Assembly (NCBI GenBank): GCA_002477185.1 | Contig: DLOI01000091.1 | Coordinates: 2,335 to 7,675 of the forward strand | Reading direction: 5' to 3' | DNA length: 5,341 bases | DNA from: Alphaproteobacteria bacterium UBA7488 | GTDB lineage: Bacteria > Pseudomonadota > Alphaproteobacteria > CAAHEQ01 > UBA3637 | Part shown: piece after piece, positions 1 to 4,757 of the stretch | How the letters are laid out: every line of letters starts with the position of its first letter | How positions within the stretch are numbered: position 1 is the stretch's first letter | Translations under genes and position numbers: made by a program | Notes under the pieces: model-generated | The model's database searches: none | What the model was told of the DNA's origin: nothing | Seen by the model: the letters and a program-made list of their open reading frames with translations, nothing else

Positions 1-807
1 ACGGTAATCGTCAAATTTGTTTTTTGTATTTTCGCCGAACAAATACATGCTGGTCAATGGTGCTATGCCAACCTGAGTCAGTGTTTTGCGGGGGAATAAC
101 ACGGCTTTTGTATGCATGCGCGTCGTAGCGCCGGGAATGATGAAAAATGAATACGCCCCCGTAACCGATGGACTATCCAATAGCGCGTAAATGGTAATAT
201 TGCGTTTACGTTTCATCGGACGTTCAATCCAAAACTCCTTAAAAACCGGGAATTCCTCACCCGTTTGTAAACCGGTGTCGATTGCAAGTCCCCGTGCCGA
301 CAGGCCGTATTTTTGATCGACCCCCAAAGCTCTGAAATAACTGGCGCCCAAGAAGCTGACCAATTCGTCGTGATATGAAGCGGTATTCAAAGGATAATGT
401 AGCCGGAAACCGGCATAACCGATATTGGCTATGCCTTCCAACGGTTTATCGTTAAGCGTAAAATATTTTGAGGAATAAGGAATTTTGCGCGATTCGCCGT
501 TAAAAACTTCATTCACGTCAACGGCATTTTCAAAAATAGACCCCATATGAAAAAATTGAATTTCAAACGGCAGGTTTTTGCCATACCATGGTCCGTTTTC
601 CCGAACAAAGCGCAAGCTTCTAAAATCGTCATAATCCATGGATGCCAATTTTTCGGGCAAGGCGGCTTTTTGAGATGTGTAAGGTTCTGCAGCCAATGTT
701 CTGGCCTTCATAATAACATTTTCAAAGCTAAAACTTGCCCGAGATTCCAAAGACATACCAAAAACAGCAAGTCCGATTATGAGAAGGACCGACGCAATTT
801 TTTTCAT
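1..807 (-). CDS. opgG: OpgG/OpgD-family periplasmic glucan biosynthesis protein, N-terminal 269 residues (3' end outside window)
   Basis: Reading the minus strand from 807 gives 269 uninterrupted codons to the window edge; the family is about 500 residues, so roughly the first half is present. The N terminus is a signal peptide: Lys2-Lys3, a hydrophobic core IASVLLIIGLAVFG, and a probable cleavage site after SRA (residue 24), placing the product in the periplasm. Family-typical stretches are NGPWYGKNLPFEIQFFHMG (71-89), YHDELVSFLGASYFRALG (145-162), SARGLAIDTG (170-179), ALLDSPSVTGAYSF (208-221) and GIAPLTSMYLFGEN (247-260). OpgG is needed for osmoregulated periplasmic glucans; family members are now placed with beta-1,2-glucan hydrolases (GH186). 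ATG807 is preferred: it has a weak purine-rich GGGAAAAG before it, whereas the in-frame ATG at 819 has none. It lies 22 bases after mscL. opgH is not visible; it may lie to the left. OpgD is the alternative paralogue name. Confidence 0.93.
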   Translation of the reverse strand, partial: MKKIASVLLIIGLAVFGMSLESRASFSFENVIMKARTLAAEPYTSQKAALPEKLASMDYDDFRSLRFVRENGPWYGKNLPFEIQFFHMGSIFENAVDVNEVFNGESRKIPYSSKYFTLNDKPLEGIANIGYAGFRLHYPLNTASYHDELVSFLGASYFRALGVDQKYGLSARGLAIDTGLQTGEEFPVFKEFWIERPMKRKRNITIYALLDSPSVTGAYSFFIIPGATTRMHTKAVLFPRKTLTQVGIAPLTSMYLFGENTKNKFDDYR

Positions 808-829
808 ATCTTTTCCCATTATGCAAAAC

Positions 830-1387
830 TTACTTTTTTAATTTTTTTGTAAGTTTTCCGGATGATTTTTTGTTTTCTTCGGGCGTCTTGGCCGACAAAG
901 AAGGTGCTTCTACCGTCGGCAAATCTGCTGTACAAGCGGGACACTTCGTAGCTTTAAGCGGAATAATGGAATAGCAATATGGGCATGTTTTTGTTGTCGG
1001 CGTCGTTTCGGTTTCGGGATGCCTTTCCAGTTTTTCTTGCAGCGTGTTCATCGCTTTAATCAGCATAAAGACGGCAAAAGCGACAATAATAAAGCTGATA
1101 ATGGCATTCAAAAACGCCCCGACATTCATTGTAACGGCGCCGGCTTGTTGAGCGGCATCCAACGATACATATGGCCCTTGCGTTTCGGCGCCGTCTTTAA
1201 GCACGAAGAACAAATTGGCAAAATCCACTTTACCAAGCAATATGCCAATTGGCGGCATAATGACATCTTTAACCAGCGAATCGACTATTTTCCCGAATGC
1301 GGCCCCGATAATGATACCGACGGCCATGTCCATCACATTGCCGCGCATTGCAAATTTTTTAAACTCTAATAAAATATTTTTAATCAT
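830..1387 (-). CDS. mscL: Large-conductance mechanosensitive channel MscL with C-terminal zinc-ribbon tail
   Basis: The product is 185 residues, against about 136 for E. coli MscL. The core is canonical: an N-terminal amphipathic helix ([16 protein letters not shown]), TM1 with the glycine-rich pore lining [12 protein letters not shown] (24-35), the MPPIGILLG turn (44-52), a periplasmic loop (about 53-88), and TM2 (about 92-112, [19 protein letters not shown]). It is a homopentameric inner-membrane channel that opens under membrane tension on osmotic downshock and vents solutes. After the usual cytoplasmic helix comes an extra tail: a CPYC-x10-CPAC four-cysteine knuckle (C135, C138, C149, C152) that probably binds zinc, then a lysine-rich end ([13 protein letters not shown]). 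The start is supported by CAGGAG (1400-1395) 7 bases ahead. The gene follows the deaminase by 57 bases and precedes opgG by 22, so the three are probably cotranscribed. Confidence 0.97.
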   Translation of the reverse strand: MIKNILLEFKKFAMRGNVMDMAVGIIIGAAFGKIVDSLVKDVIMPPIGILLGKVDFANLFFVLKDGAETQGPYVSLDAAQQAGAVTMNVGAFLNAIISFIIVAFAVFMLIKAMNTLQEKLERHPETETTPTTKTCPYCYSIIPLKATKCPACTADLPTVEAPSLSAKTPEENKKSSGKLTKKLKK

Positions 1388-1394
1388 TTTTATA

Positions 1395-1400
1395 CTCCTG
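1395..1400 (-). promoter_or_regulatory. Ribosome-binding site of mscL
   Basis: CAGGAG on the minus strand, 7 bases before ATG1387. It fixes the mscL start and shows that mscL can be translated independently of the upstream gene. Confidence 0.8.
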
Positions 1401-1444
1401 TTTAATTTTGATTAAATTTAAGTTCATCATGAATAAAAGGCAAC

Positions 1445-1939
1445 TTATTTGTCTTCATATTTTAAAACTTCATCATTTATGTAGACAACCTCTACGCCTG
1501 CGGTTTTAAGCATTTCTTCACCTTCGCCCCCGATTTTATAACGGTATTCAGCAACAACGCGTTTAATCCCCGCGGTAATCAACAACATCGCGCAAACACG
1601 ACATGGAGCCAATTTGCAATAAATGGTTGCCCCGTCAATCGATACACCACGTTTAGCCGCCTGACATATCGCATTTTGTTCTGCGTGTATTGTACGGACG
1701 CAATGTTCTGTCACTGTGCCATCTTCATGTGTCATTTTTTTTATCATATGACCAGCTTCATCACAATGCGGCAAACCCGGAGGCGACCCGACATATCCCG
1801 AAGCAATGATTTGATGATCTTTGACAATAACACATGCCGTCCGACCACGTGAACACGTTGCCCGTTTAGCAAGCGCATGCATGACTTCCAAAAAATAATC
1901 ATCCCATGACGGACGGACATAAGGGGTTTCTTCAGTCAT
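1445..1939 (-). CDS. Deoxycytidylate (dCMP) deaminase family protein, ComEB type
   Basis: A 164-residue zinc-dependent cytidine/deoxycytidylate deaminase. The active site is clear: HAEQNA (85-90) supplies the zinc ligand H85 and the proton-shuttle E87, and PCRVC (112-116) supplies C113 and C116. RPSWDDYF (9-16), GLPHCDEAGH (55-64) and the C-terminal EMLKTAGVEVVYI are typical of the dCMP deaminase branch, which makes dUMP for thymidylate synthesis in the cytosol. The usual VGAVIV segment reads TACVIV here, a mild departure. The ATG at 1939 is chosen because AAGGAG lies 5 bases ahead; the frame is open back to a TTG at 1984, but that has no ribosome-binding site. The gene heads the run deaminase-mscL-opgG. 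Substrate specificity (dCMP rather than another cytosine nucleotide) is inferred from family resemblance only. Confidence 0.9.
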   Translation of the reverse strand: MTEETPYVRPSWDDYFLEVMHALAKRATCSRGRTACVIVKDHQIIASGYVGSPPGLPHCDEAGHMIKKMTHEDGTVTEHCVRTIHAEQNAICQAAKRGVSIDGATIYCKLAPCRVCAMLLITAGIKRVVAEYRYKIGGEGEEMLKTAGVEVVYINDEVLKYEDK

Positions 1940-1944
1940 TTTGA

Positions 1945-1950
1945 CTCCTT
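1945..1950 (-). promoter_or_regulatory. Ribosome-binding site deciding the dCMP deaminase start
   Basis: AAGGAG on the minus strand, 5 bases before ATG1939. It decides the start against the longer TTG1984 reading, which would add 15 unconserved-looking residues. Confidence 0.85.
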
Positions 1951-1988
1951 CGTTTATTAAAGGGTAGTTTTGAATTATCAACAACGGG

Positions 1989-2016
1989 ATTTTAGCACAG
2001 CTAAAAAAAAATACAA
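1989..2016 (-). promoter_or_regulatory. Candidate extended -10 promoter for deaminase-mscL-opgG
   Basis: On the minus strand: TTGTAT (2016-2011), a 16-base spacer, then TAAAAT (1994-1989) preceded by TG one base upstream (TGCTAAAAT). Transcription would start near 1982, giving a leader of about 43 bases before ATG1939. The -35 matches consensus at only 3 of 6 positions, so the extended -10 would carry the recognition. No terminator separates the three downstream genes. Confidence 0.5.
1991..2005. repeat. Inverted repeat TTTAGC-ACA-GCTAAA overlapping the promoter
   Basis: Perfect 6-base arms around a 3-base centre, covering the -10 box and part of the spacer of the candidate promoter. The position suits a repressor operator. 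It is not a terminator for the minus-strand genes, because no T-run follows it on that strand. No known regulator is recognised. Confidence 0.35.
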
Positions 2017-2068
2017 TGAAAAAATTAATGAAGAAAAATCGAAAAACATTTCACATAGGCAGGCATTC

Positions 2069-2097
2069 TTTATGACACTGTTCATAATAGACCGCAA
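2069..2097 (-). promoter_or_regulatory. Weaker candidate distal promoter with inverted repeat
   Basis: On the minus strand: TTGCGG (2097-2092), a 17-base spacer, CATAAA (2074-2069). A perfect 6-base inverted repeat TTATGA-N6-TCATAA (2070-2087) overlaps the -10 end. Transcription would begin near 2062, about 120 bases before the deaminase. The boxes are weak individually; the same TTGC-N17-CATAAA pattern precedes the tRNA. Confidence 0.25.
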
Positions 2098-2120
2098 AAA
2101 AATTTTTCAATATGTGTATG

Positions 2121-3245
2121 CTATTCGTTTTCTATAAGGTATGCTTTGGCATTAATAATTTTTTTGATAACCGGCACAGGAGTATAGTTACCGCTATCAT
2201 CCTTTGCGAATTTGCCGCTGACACCCACATAATGTTTTATATTTTGCATTTCGGCGACAATATTTGCTTTATTATCGGTTTTTTCAAACGCTTGCACACT
2301 TAACATGACCGAATCGTAAACGGCCGCCATTATTTTTTCATCACCGGGAGTTTTGACAAATGCTTTTAAACGCCGTGCAAACGATTGTTTTAATCCGGGC
2401 ATATCCGAAAAATACATCCCTTCAAAATCGGCCATATGAAAACCGCCTGAAACATTTGCATGCACAACCGGCAGCCGATTTTGCGCTTTAAAATAATGCC
2501 TTGAAAAATCAGCCCGTTCAGGTGTTTCCAGCAAAATAATATAACCTTCGGGGTGGAAATCCTGAGCTTTTTGAAAAGCTGTCGCAACCTCTTTTGCTCC
2601 TTTGTTAATCTCTAATTTTTTAAGGATAATTTTTTGATTGACGGCCTCATGCATTAGCTGTTCTACCAATTCGGTATTTTTAATTGTATTTTGGCTGATA
2701 AAAACAATGCGCCGGCACCCTTTTTTATGTAGCAGTTTCAAAATCGCATGTGCCTCGATTTGCGGATGCGCGGTTTGTAACAATGTCCTTTCAGCGTGTT
2801 TATCAAATCCGGCAACAGGCAGATTAAAATAAGGTATATTTTCCTTATTAAGCAATGGTTTAATTATCTTTTGCGTTTGGATATCAAAACCGATAAAAGC
2901 ATCCGTTTTGTCACGGGTAAATTGGTGCGCAGCAACGACGGAAGTTTTGTCAGCATCGGTCGACATATGTTGGATATTAAGTTGATAACGGTATTTTAAA
3001 TTTTTGTGGTTTAAGTCTGTACTAGCCATTTCAAGTGCGTCTTTGACCAATGCACACATTTTAGGATTTTCACCCATTTGCGGCATAAGAGCTCTCAGTT
3101 TTATCAATGGTTTTTGGACAGATACCGATAGAATGTTATATGGATTTTTCATTTGGTTAAGCGGTACAATCCTTTTTTCTGTACGCGTTATGACGAACAA
3201 ACACATGAAAACTAAACCAACCAAACAAATTAATCCGTTTTTCAA
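2121..3245 (-). CDS. Membrane-anchored periplasmic-binding-fold type 1 protein (Leu/Ile/Val-binding-like)
   Basis: A 374-residue product from the proposed TTG start at 3245. It opens with a Lys then the hydrophobic segment LICLVGLVFMCLFVI (5-19) and a charged flank TRTEKR. There is no lipobox and no clear signal-peptidase site, so an uncleaved anchor with a periplasmic body is likely. The body follows the Peripla_BP_6 (LIV-binding) pattern: DAFIGFDIQTQKIIKPLLNK (115-134), IPYFNLPVAGFDKHAE (137-152), CRRIVFIS (177-184), YIILLETPE (235-243), AVYDSVMLSVQAFEK (308-322), and the C-terminal YVGVSGKFAKDDSGNYTPVPV (339-359, a typical GxxGxxxFDxxG-type end). Such proteins bind amino acids for ABC importers or act as sensors; the ligand is unknown. 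No permease or ATPase gene lies nearby, so it may act alone or with distant genes. A penicillin-binding-protein activator (LpoA-like) role is another possibility within the fold. No terminator was seen after the stop. Confidence 0.8.
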   Translation of the reverse strand: MKNGLICLVGLVFMCLFVITRTEKRIVPLNQMKNPYNILSVSVQKPLIKLRALMPQMGENPKMCALVKDALEMASTDLNHKNLKYRYQLNIQHMSTDADKTSVVAAHQFTRDKTDAFIGFDIQTQKIIKPLLNKENIPYFNLPVAGFDKHAERTLLQTAHPQIEAHAILKLLHKKGCRRIVFISQNTIKNTELVEQLMHEAVNQKIILKKLEINKGAKEVATAFQKAQDFHPEGYIILLETPERADFSRHYFKAQNRLPVVHANVSGGFHMADFEGMYFSDMPGLKQSFARRLKAFVKTPGDEKIMAAVYDSVMLSVQAFEKTDNKANIVAEMQNIKHYVGVSGKFAKDDSGNYTPVPVIKKIINAKAYLIENE

Positions 3246-3373
3246 CACATCCACCTCGTTTGTACACTTCCAGAACAATTTTTATAAACAAATGATATTT
3301 GAAAAACAAAGATGCCAAAAGAATAAAAGGAAACTGCGGTTTTGATTAAAAAAAGGCAAGTTTGAACATTCAT
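3242..3373 (-). CDS. Possible 43-residue hydrophobic small protein or leader peptide, coupled to the downstream gene
   Basis: ATG3373 follows AAAGGA (3388-3383) by 9 bases and opens a 43-codon frame. The product is hydrophobic in its first two thirds (CLFLIKTAVSFYSFGIFVF, 6-24), consistent with one membrane helix, and ends polar with two more cysteines. Its TGA (3244-3242) overlaps the TTG start (3245-3243) of the binding-protein gene in the arrangement TTGA, a classic set-up for translational coupling. A candidate promoter places its start codon about 25 bases into the transcript. No family is recognised, and the sequence is short and AT-rich, so an accidental frame in the 5' leader is a real alternative. 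Confidence 0.3.
   Translation of the reverse strand: MNVQTCLFLIKTAVSFYSFGIFVFQISFVYKNCSGSVQTRWMC
3251..3257 (-). promoter_or_regulatory. Ribosome-binding site supporting a TTG start
   Basis: GAGGTGG on the minus strand, 5 bases before TTG3245. The alternatives are GTG3248, only 2 bases from the site, and TTG3278, with no such site. The first Met codon near the hydrophobic segment lies inside it (residue 14) and would destroy the anchor. Confidence 0.7.
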
Positions 3374-3404
3374 AAGCGGTTTTCCTTTATTCGAAAGACA
3401 TATT

Positions 3405-3433
3405 ATTATATCGCAGCAATATTTTTTACGCAA
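3405..3433 (-). promoter_or_regulatory. Candidate promoter for the small ORF and binding-protein gene
   Basis: On the minus strand: TTGCGT (3433-3428), a 17-base spacer, then a perfect TATAAT (3410-3405). Transcription would start near 3398. It diverges from the tRNA promoter about 80 bases away; the two share an AT-rich region (3434-3513). Confidence 0.5.
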
Positions 3434-3513
3434 GAAAAAGTTAATTTTTTTAAGGAACTAAGACAAAAAAATCAAAAATTTGCAATTTTTTTTATTTTTT
3501 TTGAAAATTTCTC

Positions 3514-3542
3514 TTGCAATTTAAAAAAAAATATGGCATAAA
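3514..3542 (+). promoter_or_regulatory. Candidate tRNA-Gly promoter
   Basis: TTGCAA (3514-3519), a 17-base spacer, CATAAA (3537-3542), giving a start near 3549 and a leader of about 13 bases before the mature tRNA. A long T/A tract just upstream (about 3484-3510) could act as an UP element, common for stable-RNA promoters. The -10 is only a 4 of 6 match. Confidence 0.5.
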
Positions 3543-3561
3543 GTCTTTCGTTGATAACGAT

Positions 3562-3636
3562 GCGGGCGTAGCTCAGGGGTAGAGCGCAACCTTGCCAAGG
3601 TTGATGTCGAGGGTTCGAATCCCTTCACCCGCTCCA
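3562..3636 (+). tRNA. tRNA-Gly(GCC)
   Basis: A complete 75-base cloverleaf with encoded CCA. Acceptor GCGGGCG (3562-3568) with CACCCGC (3626-3632); D-arm GCTC-AGGGGTA-GAGC (3571-3585); anticodon arm CAACC-TTGCCAA-GGTTG (3587-3603) with anticodon GCC; variable loop ATGTC; T-arm GAGGG-TTCGAAT-CCCTT (3609-3625, one G-T pair); discriminator T3633; CCA 3634-3636. It decodes GGC and GGU glycine codons. One acceptor pair is broken: C3567 faces A3627 (pair 6-67), where T-A would be expected. All other stems close. It stands alone, opposite in strand to every protein gene here, and is followed directly by a terminator. Confidence 0.97.
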
Positions 3637-3644
3637 ATTAGAAA
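3618..3644 (+). repeat. 27-base direct repeat, copy 1 (tRNA-Gly 3' end plus flank)
   Basis: Covers the last 19 bases of the tRNA gene (through CCA) and the following AATTAGAA-type flank up to the terminator stem. It is identical to 3794-3820. Confidence 0.97.
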
Positions 3645-3668
3645 CCGGCCTTTAAGGTCGGTTTTTTT
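3642..3668 (+). terminator. Rho-independent terminator after tRNA-Gly
   Basis: Stem AAACCGGCCT (3642-3651), loop TTA, AGGTCGGTTT (3655-3664): 10 pairs with one G-T, running into seven T (3662-3668). It begins 5 bases after the CCA end. Confidence 0.9.
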
Positions 3669-3793
3669 ATTGGAAGTCGGCAAGGGGTTAAGAACCCGAG
3701 AAGAGGGTTCGTTCATGTAGCGCAAGCGGAGTGGACGCCGAACTTTCGTGAGGCGGTCCGAATGTAATGAGGACGAGTATTGTAAATACGAGC
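3669..3793 (+). other. Structured GC-richer spacer between the tRNA-end repeats (possible ncRNA)
   Basis: No open frame of note. The stretch is richer in G and C than its surroundings and full of potential pairing: GGGTT (3685-3689), AACCC (3693-3697) and GGGTTC (3705-3710) give alternative hairpins; GAC-GCC (3734-3739) pairs with GGC-G-GTC (3752-3758) around one bulge; GTATT-GTA-AATAC (3777-3789) is a 5-pair hairpin. GCGG-A-GTG (3726-3733) can pair with CACCCGC (3802-3808) in the second repeat copy. In the E. coli tyrT operon an analogous repeat yields the small rtT RNA; whether a stable RNA is made here is unknown. Confidence 0.4.
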
Positions 3794-3820
3794 AATCCCT
3801 TCACCCGCTCCAATTAGAAA
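3794..3820 (+). repeat. 27-base direct repeat, copy 2 (orphan tRNA-Gly 3' end)
   Basis: An exact copy of 3618-3644, offset by 176 bases. It includes CACCCGC-T-CCA (3802-3812) but has no T-arm 5' half immediately before it, so it is not a second intact tRNA gene. It is followed, like copy 1, by a hairpin opening with AAACCG and closing CGGTTT. Confidence 0.97.
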
Positions 3821-3852
3821 ACCGCGGATTCCTTAGAGTCTGGCGGTTTTTT
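3818..3852 (+). terminator. Second Rho-independent terminator, after repeat copy 2
   Basis: AAAACCGC-GGATTC (3818-3831), loop CTTA, GAGTCT-G-GCGGTTTT (3836-3850): 14 pairs including two G-T and one bulged G, ending in six T (3847-3852). It is longer than the first terminator and looks like the final stop for transcription reading through the first one. Confidence 0.88.
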
Positions 3853-4135
3853 GTTACCGGAAATTTTCCTTTAAAAGTTTACAAAAAGGTGCAATAATTT
3901 ATAAAAATGTACCATTTTTTGCACAAAATTTACACAAAGAATTTTTTTGTTTTTGAAAAATTCCAGGGATTTATTTAACCCTCTTTCAACAAACCACAAT
4001 CAAGTCGTAAAATCGCTCTTTTTGTCCTTGTTAAATAGCTGAAAGGACGAAAATATCGGACAGAGCATAGTTTAAAACTCTTAAAAAACTTTTAAGAGTT
4101 TTTCAAAAATTTTAAATATTACAACCTTAAATGAT
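3853..4135. other. Gene-free AT-rich convergent intergenic stretch with two hairpins
   Basis: No plausible coding frame or RNA gene on either strand. It holds an 11-pair hairpin TTTTTGTCCTT (4019-4029) / AAGGACGAAAA (4043-4053, one T-G pair) with a 13-base loop, and a perfect 13-pair hairpin (below). The rest (3853-4018) is AT-rich, with a loose GTGCAA...TTGCAC inverted repeat near 3890-3925. It separates the plus-strand tRNA unit from the minus-strand rubrerythrin operon. Confidence 0.6.
4074..4102. repeat. Perfect 13-base inverted repeat, possible weak bidirectional terminator
   Basis: AAAACTCTTAAAA (4074-4086), loop AAC, TTTTAAGAGTTTT (4090-4102). On the plus strand it ends in five T, so it could back up the tRNA-unit terminators; the low GC of the stem makes it weak. 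On the minus strand the T-run is four bases. Confidence 0.45.
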
Positions 4136-4162
4136 AAAAAACCCACGCAAAACAGCGTGGGT
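4136..4162 (-). terminator. Rho-independent terminator of the perR-rubrerythrin operon
   Basis: On the minus strand: ACCCACGC (4162-4155), 6-base loop, GCGTGGGT (4148-4141), then T5 (4140-4136). The perfect 8-pair GC-rich stem starts 47 bases after the rubrerythrin stop codon. Confidence 0.9.
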
Positions 4163-4209
4163 TCTGATTTGAAGGGAATCAGTAATTCCCTACCCTAACC
4201 GTTCAAAAA

Positions 4210-4755
4210 TTAATAATTTTCGGCACGGATTTGAAAGTATGATTTCGGATGAGCACAGACCGGGCAGATTTCCGGAGCTCTTTTACCGATAACAATATGG
4301 CCGCAGTTGGCACATTGCCAAATTGTATCGCCTTCACGCGAAAATACAAGGCCATCTTTGATATTTTTTAATAATTTGCGATATCTTTCTTCGTGTTCTT
4401 TTTCGATTTTCCCAACCATTTCGAACAGATATGCGATTTTTTCAAAACCTTCTTCTTTAGCAGTTTTTGCAAAATTTTCATACATATCTGTCCATTCATA
4501 ATTTTCACCGTTAGCAGCATCTTCTAAATTTGTGACCGTATTGGGAACTTCCCCATCATGGAGCAATTTAAACCAGATTTTAGCATGTTCTTTTTCATTA
4601 TTAGCAGTTTCTTCGAACAAACTGGCAATTTGAACATAGCCTTCCTTTTTGGCTTTCGCCGCATAATATGTATATTTGTTTCTGGCTTGGGATTCGCCGG
4701 CAAAGGCAGCCCACAAATTGCTTTCTGTTTTTGAACCTTTTAATTCTTTTGTCAT
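4210..4755 (-). CDS. rbr: Rubrerythrin (diiron NADH-peroxidase-type protein with C-terminal rubredoxin domain)
   Basis: A 181-residue product, slightly shorter than the 191 of Desulfovibrio vulgaris rubrerythrin. The four-helix diiron domain has both expected ligand sets: [10 protein letters not shown] with E21, NEKEH with E54 and H57, [14 protein letters not shown] with E84 and E87, and EKEHEERY with E118 and H121. The C-terminal rubredoxin domain has CANC (148-151) and CPVC (164-167) for one iron. Rubrerythrin is cytosolic and reduces hydrogen peroxide to water using electrons passed from the rubredoxin iron, a main peroxide defence of anaerobes. The start ATG4755 is 2 bases past the perR stop, and its ribosome-binding site GGAAGA (4767-4762) lies inside the last codons of perR, implying cotranscription and probably translational coupling. 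A terminator follows. The symbol rbr is used by family resemblance. Confidence 0.97.
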   Translation of the reverse strand: MTKELKGSKTESNLWAAFAGESQARNKYTYYAAKAKKEGYVQIASLFEETANNEKEHAKIWFKLLHDGEVPNTVTNLEDAANGENYEWTDMYENFAKTAKEEGFEKIAYLFEMVGKIEKEHEERYRKLLKNIKDGLVFSREGDTIWQCANCGHIVIGKRAPEICPVCAHPKSYFQIRAENY

Positions 4756-4757
4756 TT

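Noticed and set aside
547..852. Plus-strand 101-codon frame
   Set aside because: It lies antisense to the well-supported opgG and the end of mscL, has no ribosome-binding site and no family resemblance.
1019..1415. Plus-strand frames of 116 and 66 codons
   Set aside because: Both are antisense to mscL, whose sequence is clearly conserved.
1401..1433. Small palindromes TTTAAT-TTTG-ATTAAA and TTCAT-C-ATGAA between the deaminase and mscL
   Set aside because: Short and AT-rich, without a T-run or promoter boxes; expected by chance in such sequence.
3004..3345. Plus-strand 113-codon frame
   Set aside because: It is antisense to the binding-protein gene and the small ORF; no ribosome-binding site or recognisable product.
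3474..3503. AT-rich inverted repeat AAAAATT-TGC-AATTTTT followed by a T-run, terminator-like on the plus strand
   Set aside because: There is no plus-strand gene upstream and the stem is almost all A-T; more likely part of the AT-rich tract before the tRNA promoter.
3715..3740. Second, degenerate tRNA D-arm: the spacer segment near 3717 loosely resembles GTAGCTCAGGGGTAGAGC
   Set aside because: The similarity is patchy, no anticodon arm follows, and the arms do not pair as a D-stem; it is too weak to call a tRNA pseudogene.
3618..3820. Attachment sites (attL/attR) of an integrated element
   Set aside because: Only about 150 bases lie between the repeats, with no integrase or other gene; kept only as an alternative origin for the duplication.
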